Assembly (NCBI GenBank): GCA_903868545.1
Contig: CAIPVR010000330.1
Coordinates: 1 to 50,638, forward strand
Origin: an uncultured Actinomycetes bacterium
GTDB lineage: Bacteria; Actinomycetota; Acidimicrobiia; Acidimicrobiales; Microtrichaceae
DNA length: 50,638 nucleotides
Reading direction: 5' to 3'
Part shown: piece by piece, positions 6,985 through 15,209 of the stretch
How the letters are laid out: the number at the start of each line of letters is the position of its first letter
Numbering within the stretch: the first letter of the stretch is position 1
Program-made: the position numbers and the translations under genes
Notes under the pieces: generated by a model
Told to the model about the DNA's origin: nothing
Databases searched by the model: none
The model's input: the letters and a program-made list of their open reading frames with translations, nothing else

Positions 6985-8283
6985 ATGTTCGATACCGCTG
7001 GCGCCGCCGACGGCGCCGACGGAGCTGCCGGCCCTGCCGATGCCGCCGGTGCCGATGCTGCTGACGTCCGCCGCCTGAGCGACGAGGAGCTCATGGCACG
7101 GGTGCAGCGGATGGAGGCGGCCCGCCGCGCGCTCGACGCGGCCGAGGCCCACGTGGTGGCGGAGCTCGACGCGCGCGGCGCCACCGACCGCGCGACCGGG
7201 CTGCGCACCACCGGCTGGCTCGGGTTCGCCCATCGTCTCGCCTCGCCCACCGCCGGGGCGCTCGTCGCCTGCGGCTCGTTCCTCCGCACCCATCCGGTCA
7301 TCGACGCCGCCCTCGTGGCCGGCCACCTCACGCTCGATCACGTGCGACTCCTGGCCCGGCTCACCACACCCCGCGTGGCGGACTTCGTGGCCGAGGCCCA
7401 GGAACGGTTCGTGGAGCTGGCGGTCGGCGTGCGGTTCGAGCGGTGGGCGCGGGACGTACGGGCCCTCGTGGAGCTCGCCGACGGGGACGGCGCGGAACCG
7501 CCGATCGAGCGCAACCGGCTCACCATGGACGACCTCCCCGACGGCACCCTGCTGCTCGGCGGTGCCCTCGTGGGAGATGCCGCCCTCGGCTTCCGCGAGG
7601 CCGTCATCGCCGAGGCGCAACGGCTGCTGCACCAGTACCGACGTGACGCCGAAGCGACCGACGGGGAGACCACGATCCCGCCACCGGCAGCGCTCTACGC
7701 CCTCGCGCTGGCGAACCTCGTCGCCGGTGGGCGCGTCGCGGCCGCGGGAGGTGCGGCGCCGGTGGCCGACGTCGCCCTCGTGATCACCACCCCCGAGGAC
7801 GAGGCCCCCTGCCCCGTCGACGGTGAGTCGCGGGGTCACTGGCTCGACGGACTCCTGGTCCGCACGCTGGATCGCATGCCGGTCCGACCCTCCGTTGCCC
7901 GGCTGCTCTGCTGCGACGCCACGTTCCGCCCGCTGGTGGAGGACGCCCACGGGGAGGTGCTGCACCTGGGTCGACGTCAGCGGCTCGCGAGCGCCGCCCA
8001 GCGCCGAGCGGTGGCCCACCGATTCGGCGGCTGCTGCTTCCCCGGCTGCGATGCGCCGATGGCGTGGGTCGACCTGCACCACGTGGAGCACTGGGAGGAC
8101 GGCGGCCACACCGACCTCGACCTCCTCGCCCCGCTCTGCCGGCACCACCACCGGGTGGTCCACCGTCGGGGATGGTCGGTCCGTCCTGCGGAACACGGCT
8201 TCGAGATCGTCACGCCCCGCGGGAACGTGATGCCCGCCCACCGATTCGGGCGACCGCCCGACGAACTGGCCCCACCGGCCTGA
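6985..8283 (+). CDS. DUF222 / 13E12-repeat family HNH endonuclease-like protein
   Basis: A 432-aa protein with an Ala/Asp-rich N-terminus, the DUF222 helical region (EELMARVQRMEAARRALDAA, TGWLGFAHRL, about residues 30-270) and a C-terminal HNH nuclease domain. The nuclease motifs are RFGGCCFPGCDAP (zinc Cys pair), VDLHHVEHWEDGG (catalytic His) and LLAPLCRHHHRVVH (second zinc site and last His). This family is multi-copy in many actinomycetes and is linked to the mycobacterial 13E12 repeats. Its biological role is unsettled. All nuclease residues look intact, so it is probably active. It has its own predicted leaderless promoter. Confidence 0.92.
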   Translation: MFDTAGAADGADGAAGPADAAGADAADVRRLSDEELMARVQRMEAARRALDAAEAHVVAELDARGATDRATGLRTTGWLGFAHRLASPTAGALVACGSFLRTHPVIDAALVAGHLTLDHVRLLARLTTPRVADFVAEAQERFVELAVGVRFERWARDVRALVELADGDGAEPPIERNRLTMDDLPDGTLLLGGALVGDAALGFREAVIAEAQRLLHQYRRDAEATDGETTIPPPAALYALALANLVAGGRVAAAGGAAPVADVALVITTPEDEAPCPVDGESRGHWLDGLLVRTLDRMPVRPSVARLLCCDATFRPLVEDAHGEVLHLGRRQRLASAAQRRAVAHRFGGCCFPGCDAPMAWVDLHHVEHWEDGGHTDLDLLAPLCRHHHRVVHRRGWSVRPAEHGFEIVTPRGNVMPAHRFGRPPDELAPPA

Positions 8284-8292
8284 CCCGTCGGC

Positions 8293-9246
8293 CTAGCGGA
8301 ACTCCGGCATCACCTTCTCGGCGAGGAGCCGCAGCGTCTCGTGCTCGGGGTAGTCCGCGCACCAGGGCACCACACCGCCACAGCCGAGGTCGCGGTACTG
8401 GGCCAGCTTCTCGCACACCTGCTCGGGGGTGCCGACGAGGTTGCCCTCGCGCCACGACTCGAACGGCTCACCCCAGAAGCTGCGGGTGCCGCCGTCGATG
8501 ATCTCCTGCTCGCTCTCGCGGATGAACACCTCGGGTGACCACGTCTTGGTTATCTCGTCGTAGTCGCGCCCGACGGCCCGGCAGTGCTCCTCGAGCACCT
8601 CGCACTTGTGGGTCCACTCGTGGGGCTTCCCCCCGAAGTTCGACCGGTCGGCGTGGCGGGCCACCACCCGCAGGGTGAGCTGCTCGCCACCGCCGCCGAT
8701 CCACACCGGCGGGCGGGGCGACTGCACGGGCTTCGGGTCGCACTGCGCGCCGTTGACCGAGAAGTGACGGCCCTCGAACGTCGCCTCCCCCTCGGACCAC
8801 ATGCGGGTGACGATCTCCACCGTCTCGCGCAGCATGCGGATGCGGTCGGCCGCGGAGGGGAACTCGTAGCCGTACGCCAGGTACTCCTGCTCGTACCAGC
8901 CGGCGCCGATCCCCCAGTCGAGGCGGCCGTTCGAGATCACGTCGATGGTGGCGGTCATCTTCGCCACCAGGGCCGGGTTCCGGTAGCCCGCGCAACTGAC
9001 CATCTGGCCGAGCCGGATCGTGCTGGTCGCCTGCGCCAGCGCGGCCACGGTGGTCCAGCACTCGAACATCGACTCCTGCGACGGCACCGGCACGTTGTGC
9101 ACGTGGTCGTAGACCCAGATCGAGTCGAAGCCCAGTTCCTCCGCGGCCAGCGCCGTGCCCACCGTGGTCTCCCACTTGGCCCGGTCGCCGGCCACACCGG
9201 CCAGCTCGAGCGTCCATCCCTGCGGGGCGAAGACACCGAAGATCAT
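8293..9246 (-). CDS. LLM-class (F420-type) flavin oxidoreductase
   Basis: Luciferase-like TIM-barrel oxidoreductase of 317 aa. Seen: ELGFDSIWVYDHVHN (the N-terminal strand-helix with conserved Asp-His), IRLGQMVSCAGYRNPALVAK, the family signature ISNGRLDWGIGAGWYEQEY, and RPPVWIGGGGEQLTLRVVARHAD. These match actinobacterial F420-dependent LLM proteins, but FMN use cannot be excluded from sequence. The substrate is unknown. The ATG at 9246 is preceded by TAGGGT with a 6-nt spacing, predicting a leaderless transcript. It diverges from the secreted hydrolase gene, and the two -10 boxes lie 5 bp apart. Confidence 0.93.
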   Translation of the reverse strand: MIFGVFAPQGWTLELAGVAGDRAKWETTVGTALAAEELGFDSIWVYDHVHNVPVPSQESMFECWTTVAALAQATSTIRLGQMVSCAGYRNPALVAKMTATIDVISNGRLDWGIGAGWYEQEYLAYGYEFPSAADRIRMLRETVEIVTRMWSEGEATFEGRHFSVNGAQCDPKPVQSPRPPVWIGGGGEQLTLRVVARHADRSNFGGKPHEWTHKCEVLEEHCRAVGRDYDEITKTWSPEVFIRESEQEIIDGGTRSFWGEPFESWREGNLVGTPEQVCEKLAQYRDLGCGGVVPWCADYPEHETLRLLAEKVMPEFR

Positions 9247-9252
9247 GCCGGG

Positions 9253-9269
9253 ACCCTAGGCCGTACGCT
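9253..9269. promoter_or_regulatory. Divergent -10 boxes of LLM oxidoreductase and TAP hydrolase
   Basis: The minus-strand TAGGGT (9258-9253) lies 6 nt before the ATG at 9246. The plus-strand TACGCT (9264-9269) lies 8 nt before the GTG at 9278. The boxes are separated by 5 bp, so the promoters overlap face to face. Confidence 0.45.
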
Positions 9270-9277
9270 GACCCGCC

Positions 9278-10882
9278 GTGCCACGGATCCGAGCGCCCCG
9301 ACGAGGCCGACACCGCTGCCGGGCCCTCGCCACCGGGCTGCTCGTGACCGCCACGGCCGCGACGGCCACCGGCGGCTGCACCGACGGCGGAGCGGACGCC
9401 GGGCACACGTCGCGGGAACGCCCGGCGAGCACGACGACGGCCGCGCCCACCAGCACCCCGACCACCGCCCCGACCACCGCCCCGACCACCGCCCCGACCA
9501 CCACCCCGGTCACGCCCTCGGCCAGTGGCTTCCCGGCGGGCTGGCGACCCGCGCCGCTGACGTGGCGCGACTGCGCCCTCGACGGGAACCCGGACCTCCA
9601 GTGCGCCACGCTCACGGTGCCCCTCGACTGGTCGCGACCCGACGGATCCACCGTCGAGCTCGCCCTCGGTCGCATCCCCGCCTCGGGGGACCCGGAGGGT
9701 TCCGTGGTCACCAACCCCGGCGGGCCGGGCGCGTCGGGCCTCGACTTCCTCGCCGACGAACCGCTGGGCCCGGGCATCACCGAGCGGTTCGACACGGTGA
9801 GCTGGGACCCGCGCGGCGTGGGCAGTTCCACCGCGGTGACCTGCAGCGACGGGGTCGCCCGCTTCCTGGAACTCGACGCGGACCCCGACACCCCGGACGA
9901 GCAGGCCGGGCTCGACGCTGCGGCACGGCGGGTGTCGAGCGCCTGCGAGGCCGCCGACGGGCCCCTCCTCCCCCACCTCGGCACGGCCGAGGTGGCCCGC
10001 GACCTCGAGGCCATCCGGCGCGCCCTCGACCAGGGTCCCCTCAACTTCGTGGGCTTCAGCTACGGCACGCAGATCGGCCAGCAGTACGCCGCCTTCTTCC
10101 CCGCCGAGATCCGCACGATGGTCCTCGACGGCGTGGTCGACCCCGCCCTCGGCTACACCGAGTTCCTCCTGGGCCAGGCCCGGGCCTTCGAGGCCGCGTT
10201 CGACGCCAACGCCGTCCGCTGCCGTGAGGCCGGCCGGCGCCGCTGTGGCGTCGACGACCTCGGCGCCGCCTACGACCGGGTGAAGGCGACGGCCGAGGGC
10301 GCGCCGATCCCGGCCGGGCGGGCCCGGCTCAGCCCCTCCGAGGTGGCGGTCGCCGCCACCTACGTCGCCTACCTCGACGACGGCTGGGAGGAGCTCGGCC
10401 CCGCCCTCGCCGCCGCGGAACGGGGTGACGGACGCAGGATGGTCGAACTCGCGAACAGCTACTACGACTTCGGCGGCTTCGGTTCCTACGCCGCCGTCGT
10501 GTGCACCGACACGCCGCCGCCCCGGGGCGAGGAGGCCTACCGGGCCTTCGCCGACGAGGCCCGCCGCGTGGCCCCCCGCTTCGGGGGGTCGGTGGCCAAC
10601 GAGCTACTGGTCTGCGCGACCTGGCCCGCGGCGCCCGTCGGCACACCCGCACCGGTGGTGGCACAGGGCGCGCCCCCGATCCTGGTGGTGGGCAACACCG
10701 GCGACCCCGCCACGCCGTACCCGAACGCGGTGGCCGTGGCCGACCGGCTCGCCTCCGGGGTGCTCGTCACCGCCGAGCGGGGCGGTCACACCGCCTACGG
10801 CGCCGACCGCTGCGTGACCCGGATCGTCGACCGGTACGTGACCGAGCTGCGGGTGCCCCCCGACGGCACGGTCTGCCGCTGA
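9278..10882 (+). CDS. Secreted alpha/beta hydrolase, TAP-type peptidase family
   Basis: Exported alpha/beta hydrolase of 534 aa, related to tripeptidyl aminopeptidases (SlpD/E type, TAP-like C-terminal domain). The basic N-terminus (RAPRRGRHRCR) and hydrophobic stretch ATGLLVTATAATATGGC look like a signal peptide, possibly a lipoprotein at Cys34, although the lipobox is weak. A Pro/Thr linker with PTTA repeats follows (residues 50-80). Catalytic parts: NPGGPG oxyanion loop, GFSYGTQ with Ser261, Asp in GNTGDPATPY and His in RGGHTAYG. It is likely tethered outside the membrane and cleaves peptides or small esters. It diverges from the LLM oxidoreductase. Confidence 0.93.
   Translation: MPRIRAPRRGRHRCRALATGLLVTATAATATGGCTDGGADAGHTSRERPASTTTAAPTSTPTTAPTTAPTTAPTTTPVTPSASGFPAGWRPAPLTWRDCALDGNPDLQCATLTVPLDWSRPDGSTVELALGRIPASGDPEGSVVTNPGGPGASGLDFLADEPLGPGITERFDTVSWDPRGVGSSTAVTCSDGVARFLELDADPDTPDEQAGLDAAARRVSSACEAADGPLLPHLGTAEVARDLEAIRRALDQGPLNFVGFSYGTQIGQQYAAFFPAEIRTMVLDGVVDPALGYTEFLLGQARAFEAAFDANAVRCREAGRRRCGVDDLGAAYDRVKATAEGAPIPAGRARLSPSEVAVAATYVAYLDDGWEELGPALAAAERGDGRRMVELANSYYDFGGFGSYAAVVCTDTPPPRGEEAYRAFADEARRVAPRFGGSVANELLVCATWPAAPVGTPAPVVAQGAPPILVVGNTGDPATPYPNAVAVADRLASGVLVTAERGGHTAYGADRCVTRIVDRYVTELRVPPDGTVCR
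9458..9508 (+). repeat. 12-bp coding tandem repeat (Pro-Thr-Thr-Ala linker)
   Basis: About four copies of a 12-bp unit, CCGACCACCGCC and close variants, encode PTTA-PTTA-PTTA-PTTT. This is a flexible wall-spanning or O-glycosylation-type linker after the signal sequence. Copy number may vary between strains. Confidence 0.85.
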
Positions 10883-10948
10883 CCGCACGGCGCCCCCGCC
10901 CGCGCCGCCGCACCCGTGACCCGTCTGTCGTCCGGCGATCCCCGGTCC

Positions 10949-10976
10949 TAGATTCCCCGGCACGGCTCCGAGGGGG
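10949..10976 (+). promoter_or_regulatory. Candidate -10 and Shine-Dalgarno of the acyl-CoA synthetase gene
   Basis: TAGATT (10949-10954) is a fair -10 box. AGGGGG (10971-10976) is a strong ribosome-binding site 5 nt before the GTG at 10982. This gene therefore looks leadered, unlike many neighbours. Confidence 0.45.
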
Positions 10977-10981
10977 ACCAC

Positions 10982-12628
10982 GTGGAGTACAACCTGGCAG
11001 GCGTCCACGAGCTGATCGAGGCCACGGTGCCCGACCGTGAGTGCATCGTCGGCCCGGAGCGCCGCCTCGACTACCGGGAGGTCGGGGACCGCACCCGGCG
11101 CCTGGCCAACGCCCTCCGCGCACGGGGGCTCGGGGAGGTCCGCCCGCGTGCCGGGCTCGCCGGCCACGAGTCGGGTCAGGACCACCTGGCCATCTACCTC
11201 CACAACGGGCCGGAGTACCTCGAGGCGATGCTCGGGAGCTACAAGGCACGCGTCGCCCCCTTCAACGTGAACTACCGCTACGTGGCCGAGGAGCTCGAGT
11301 ACCTGCTGGACGACAGCCGGGCCCGCGCCGTGGTGTACCACTCGGCGTTCGCACCGACCCTGGCCGAGGTGCGCGACCGCCTTCCCGGCCTGGAGATCCT
11401 CCTCCAGGTGCACGACACGAGCGGCAACGACCTCCTCCCCGGCGCCGAGTGGTACGAGGACGCCCTCGGCGCAGCGCCGGCGGACCTCCCCGCCGACCTC
11501 GTGGCGTCGTGGTCCCCCGACGACCTCTACATCCTCTACACCGGCGGCACCACCGGCATGCCGAAGGGGGTGCTGTGGCGCCAGGCCGACATCTTCGTGG
11601 CCGCACTCGGGGGCCGCCGCCTCGACAACCAGCAGGAGTGGGGCTCGCCCGACGAGCTCGTCGGGAACGCGGCGAACGGCGGGACGCGACTCCTCCCCGG
11701 ACCGCCGTTCATGCACGGTGCCGCGCACTGGATGGCCTTCAACGCCTTCACCAACGCCAACACCCTCGTGATCCCCCCGGTGGTGCAGCACCTCGACGTG
11801 GAGGACCTCCTGTCGACCGTCGAGCGGGAGGGGGTGAACGTCCTCCTCATCGTCGGCGACGCCTTCGGCCGGCCGCTCGTGGAGGGCATCGAGGCCGGCG
11901 GGCACGACCTCTCCTCGCTCCTCGCCATCGTGTCCGGTGGCGCCGCGCTCTCCGCGGGCGTGAAGAACCGGATGCTCGCCGCGTTGCCGTCGATCATGCT
12001 CCTCGACGGCCTCGGCTCCTCCGAGACCGGCCAGCAGGGCAGCCAGCTCACCGCCGCCGGCCAGGAGGCCACCACCGGCGACTTCATCCCCGGACCCGGG
12101 ATGTGCATCCTCTCCGAGGACCTCGACCGGGTGCTCGAGGCGGGCCACCCCGAGATGGGATGGCTCGCCCAATCGGGGCGGGTGCCGCTCGGCTACCTCG
12201 GCGACGAGGCCAAGACCGCGCGCACCTTCCCGGTGGTCGACGGGGTGCGGTACTCGGTCCCCGGCGACCGGGCCCGGCTACGGGGCGACGGCACGCTGGA
12301 GCTGTTCGGCCGTGACTCGGTGACGATCAACTCCGGGGGCGAGAAGATCTTCGCCGAGGAGGTGGAGCAGGCCCTCCTGCGGCACCCCGCGGTGTTCGAC
12401 TGCGTGGTGGCCGGACGACCCTCGGAACGGTGGGGCAACGAGGTGGTGGCGGTCGTGCGGCTCGCCGACGGGGTGGAGGCCTCCGACGCCGACCTCCTCG
12501 AGGAGGCCGCCCGGCACGTGGCCCGCTACAAGCTCCCCAAGGCGATCGTGTACCGGCCGGCGATCCAACGGTCACCGTCGGGCAAGGCCGACTACCGCTG
12601 GGCGCGCGAGCAGGCGGTCGCCGGGTGA
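10982..12628 (+). CDS. Acyl-CoA synthetase (AMP-forming, FadD type)
   Basis: ANL-superfamily ligase of 548 aa that activates a carboxylic acid as acyl-AMP and then acyl-CoA. Seen: P-loop-like YTGGTTGMPKGV at about residue 183, LLDGLGSSETGQQG (adenylate binding), SVPGDRARLRGDGTLELFGRD (hinge region with Asp and Arg), INSGGEKIFAEEVEQAL, and the C-terminal catalytic lysine in SPSGKADYRWA. The sequence recalls mycobacterial steroid or fatty acid synthetases, but the substrate is not inferable. Start is a GTG with AGGGGG 5 nt upstream. The stop overlaps the start of the HAD gene (GTGA). Confidence 0.93.
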   Translation: MEYNLAGVHELIEATVPDRECIVGPERRLDYREVGDRTRRLANALRARGLGEVRPRAGLAGHESGQDHLAIYLHNGPEYLEAMLGSYKARVAPFNVNYRYVAEELEYLLDDSRARAVVYHSAFAPTLAEVRDRLPGLEILLQVHDTSGNDLLPGAEWYEDALGAAPADLPADLVASWSPDDLYILYTGGTTGMPKGVLWRQADIFVAALGGRRLDNQQEWGSPDELVGNAANGGTRLLPGPPFMHGAAHWMAFNAFTNANTLVIPPVVQHLDVEDLLSTVEREGVNVLLIVGDAFGRPLVEGIEAGGHDLSSLLAIVSGGAALSAGVKNRMLAALPSIMLLDGLGSSETGQQGSQLTAAGQEATTGDFIPGPGMCILSEDLDRVLEAGHPEMGWLAQSGRVPLGYLGDEAKTARTFPVVDGVRYSVPGDRARLRGDGTLELFGRDSVTINSGGEKIFAEEVEQALLRHPAVFDCVVAGRPSERWGNEVVAVVRLADGVEASDADLLEEAARHVARYKLPKAIVYRPAIQRSPSGKADYRWAREQAVAG

Positions 12629-13245
12629 GCCCGGCCGACGACCGGGTGGTGGTGTTCGACCTCGGCAACGTGGTCATCCCCTGGGACCGGCGCAAGGCAC
12701 TGGCCCGGTTCGTGGACGACCCCGACGAGGTGGAGCGCCTCGCCGAGGAGGTCTTCGACCTCGAGGCGAACGTCCACCTCGACCGGGGCGCCGACCTCGA
12801 CGAGGTGCGCCACGCGATGGAACAACGGCACCCCGGCCACGGCTGGGTCGTGGACGGCTACGTCGAGCACTTCCGCGCCAGCCTCGGTGAGCCCATCGAG
12901 GGCACCGTCTCGCTCATCGACGACCTGCTCGCCGCCGGCCGGCGCTGCCTCGGCCTCTCCAACTGGTCGTCCATCTGCTTCGAGGGCGTCGTGGACGCCT
13001 TCCCGGTGCTCGGACGGCTCGAGGGGATCGTGATCTCGGGCGACGAGGGCGTGTGCAAGCCGGATCCGGAGATCTTCCGGCGCTGCGAGGCACGCTTCGG
13101 CTTCGCCCCGCACCAGGCCGTCTTCCTCGACGACAGCGACCCCAACGTGGACGGGGCCCGGGCCGCAGGGTGGGACGCGATCGCGTTCAGCACCCCGGCG
13201 GCCGCCCGGGCGGCGCTGGTCACCCGGGGGCTGCTGGCCCGCTGA
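12625..13245 (+). CDS. HAD-family phosphatase, YihX-like
   Basis: Haloacid-dehalogenase superfamily hydrolase of 206 aa, starting at the GTG that overlaps the upstream stop. HAD motif I is VVFDLGNVVIPW, where the usual second Asp is Gly, as in the YihX-like group of sugar phosphatases. Motif II is LSNWS, motif III the Lys of CKPDPEIF, and motif IV FLDDSDPNVDGARAAG. Substrate unknown. Coupling to the acyl-CoA synthetase suggests co-expression, not necessarily a common pathway. Confidence 0.9.
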   Translation: MSPADDRVVVFDLGNVVIPWDRRKALARFVDDPDEVERLAEEVFDLEANVHLDRGADLDEVRHAMEQRHPGHGWVVDGYVEHFRASLGEPIEGTVSLIDDLLAAGRRCLGLSNWSSICFEGVVDAFPVLGRLEGIVISGDEGVCKPDPEIFRRCEARFGFAPHQAVFLDDSDPNVDGARAAGWDAIAFSTPAAARAALVTRGLLAR

Positions 13246-13255
13246 CCCGGCGCCG

Positions 13256-13261
13256 TAGGCT
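13256..13261 (+). promoter_or_regulatory. Putative -10 box of leaderless menG-menF
   Basis: TAGGCT ends 6 nt before the menG GTG at 13268, placing the transcript start at the start codon. It lies 10 nt after the HAD stop. Confidence 0.45.
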
Positions 13262-13267
13262 GCGGGC

Positions 13268-13993
13268 GTGACCGATCCGAGGACGCTGATCCCCCGCCCC
13301 GACCAGCCCCTCCCCACCGGCGACGCCAAGACGGCCTCGGTGCAGGCGATGTTCGATGTGATCGCCCCGCGCTACGACATGGTGAACCGCGTCATGACGT
13401 TCCGCATGGACGTCGGGTGGCGACGGCGCACCGTGTCGGCCCTCGGCCTCGCACCCGGCTCGGTGGTGGTCGACCTGGCGTGCGGCACCGGCGACCTCGC
13501 CCGCGACCTCGCCGGACGCCACCTCGTGCCGCTGGGGGCCGACCTCAGTCACGGGATGCTCGCTGCTGCGCCGGTGCCGTTCCCGAGGGTCCAGTGCGAC
13601 GGCGCCGCGCTCCCGTTCCCCGACGCCGCGGTCGACGGGGCCACCTGCGGCTTCGCGCTGCGGAACTTCACCGACCTGCAGGCCACCCTCGACGAACTCG
13701 CCCGGGTGACACGGGACCGTGGCCGCCTCGCCGTCGTGGAGGTGGCCGAACCACCCCACCCCGTCCTGCGCCTCGGCCATTCGGTCTACTTCGGCAAGGT
13801 GGTGCCGGTGATCGGCGGGCTCCTCTCCGACGGGTCCGCCTACCGCTACCTGCCCCGGTCGGTGGCGTACCTGCCCGAGTGGCCCGAACTGCAGGCGATG
13901 GTCGAACGGGCCGGCTTCGACGACGTCCGACGGACGCTGCTCTCCGGCGGCATCGCCCAGCTCATCACCGCCACCCGGGTCGTCCGGCCGTGA
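13268..13993 (+). CDS. menG: Demethylmenaquinone methyltransferase
   Basis: SAM-dependent C-methyltransferase that completes menaquinone from demethylmenaquinone (UbiE/MenG family). The 241-aa protein has the N-terminal signature FDVIAPRYDMVNRVMTF, the SAM loop VVDLACGTGDLARDLA (Rossmann motif I), LPFPDAAVDGATCGFALRNF (family signature), and the C-terminal GGIAQLITATR. The nearby men genes favour menaquinone over ubiquinone. Start is GTG, leaderless by prediction. The stop overlaps the menF start (GTGA). Confidence 0.95.
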   Translation: MTDPRTLIPRPDQPLPTGDAKTASVQAMFDVIAPRYDMVNRVMTFRMDVGWRRRTVSALGLAPGSVVVDLACGTGDLARDLAGRHLVPLGADLSHGMLAAAPVPFPRVQCDGAALPFPDAAVDGATCGFALRNFTDLQATLDELARVTRDRGRLAVVEVAEPPHPVLRLGHSVYFGKVVPVIGGLLSDGSAYRYLPRSVAYLPEWPELQAMVERAGFDDVRRTLLSGGIAQLITATRVVRP

Positions 13994-15186
13994 GGGCCGT
14001 CACCCGTCCCACCGACCCGGGCGAACCGGTGGTCGAGCCCGGCCGCCCGCTGGTGGCGTTCGCCTCGCCGCGTCGCACCCTCTGGGGTGACGAGGGAGTG
14101 GCGCTGCGCATCGGACTGCCGGCGCCGTGGGTGGACCACGTCGGCCTCGTCGCCGAGGTGCTCGACGGCCTCCGGGGCGACGACGCACCGACCGGCCCCG
14201 GGCGCGGGCCGGTGGCGTTCGGGGCCCTCCCCTACGACCGGGGCGCGGCCGCCGAACTGGTGGTGCCCCGGGTGGTGCGCGGCCGCGACCACGAGGGAGC
14301 CCACTGGGTCACCACGGTCGACGACGGCAGTGCGGCGCCGGCGCCCGGGCCCGTTCCCCCGGCCCCGGGGGAGGTGACGATCCGCAGCGTGCGCGACCCG
14401 GCCGACTGGTGCGACGACGTGGCCGCCGCCACCAAGCGGATCGTCGACGGTGACCTCACCAAGGTGGTGCTGGCCCGGGAGCTGGAGCTCCGTGCGGACA
14501 CGTCCTTCGACCCGGCCCGCGTGTTCGCCCGCCTCCGCGCCGCCGCGCCCCACGCGATGTGCTTCTGCGTCGACGGGTTCGTGGGTGCCAGCCCGGAGCT
14601 GCTGGTGTCACGCGTCGGTGACGTGGTGCGGGCCCATCCGATGGCGGGCACCACGCCCCGCACCGGCGACCCGCAGGTGGACCAGCGCCGGGCAGCCGAA
14701 CTGCTCGGCTCGTCGAAGAACCGCGTCGAGCACCAGATCACCATCGACATGGTCCACGAGACACTGCTGCCGTGGTGCTCCTACCTCGACGCGGAGCCCG
14801 AGCCGTCGATCGTGGCCGCCGGACCCGTCCAGCACCTCGCCACGATGGTGGAGGGGCGACTGAGCCATCCGGCGCCGTCGGTGCTGGAGCTGGTCGCGGC
14901 GCTGCACCCCACCCCGGCGGTCGGCGGTTGGCCCCGGACCCCGGCGCTGGAGCTGCAGGCACGGCTCGAGGGCACCGACCGCGGCCGCTACGCGGGACCG
15001 GTCGGCTGGGTCGACGCCGGCGGCAACGGCTCGTGGGCGGTCGGCATCCGCTCCGTGGAGCTGTCGGGTCGCGCCGCCCGGCTGTTCGCCGGTGTCGGCG
15101 TGGTGGCCGACTCCGATCCGGTCGCGGAACTCGAGGAGACCCGAGCGAAGGCACAGGCCACGCTCGGAGCGTTGCTGCGACTCTGA
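13990..15186 (+). CDS. menF: Isochorismate synthase
   Basis: Chorismate-binding enzyme that isomerises chorismate to isochorismate, the first committed step of menaquinone synthesis. I start it at the GTG at 13990 (VRAVTRPTDP), giving 398 aa; the frame extends further upstream but only over menG. Seen: DLTKVVLARELEL (general-base Lys), AHPMAGTTPRTGD, LLGSSKNRVEHQ (with the Mg-binding Glu), LHPTPAVGGWP, and YAGPVGWVDAGGNGSWAVGIRS. A related salicylate or anthranilate-type enzyme is unlikely given coupling to menG. Confidence 0.95.
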   Translation: MRAVTRPTDPGEPVVEPGRPLVAFASPRRTLWGDEGVALRIGLPAPWVDHVGLVAEVLDGLRGDDAPTGPGRGPVAFGALPYDRGAAAELVVPRVVRGRDHEGAHWVTTVDDGSAAPAPGPVPPAPGEVTIRSVRDPADWCDDVAAATKRIVDGDLTKVVLARELELRADTSFDPARVFARLRAAAPHAMCFCVDGFVGASPELLVSRVGDVVRAHPMAGTTPRTGDPQVDQRRAAELLGSSKNRVEHQITIDMVHETLLPWCSYLDAEPEPSIVAAGPVQHLATMVEGRLSHPAPSVLELVAALHPTPAVGGWPRTPALELQARLEGTDRGRYAGPVGWVDAGGNGSWAVGIRSVELSGRAARLFAGVGVVADSDPVAELEETRAKAQATLGALLRL

Positions 15187-15209
15187 GCGGCGCCCCGGAG
15201 CGGGTGCGC

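Noticed and set aside
9458-9508. CRISPR-like array
   Set aside because: Units are 12 bp with no spacers and encode a PTTA linker in frame.
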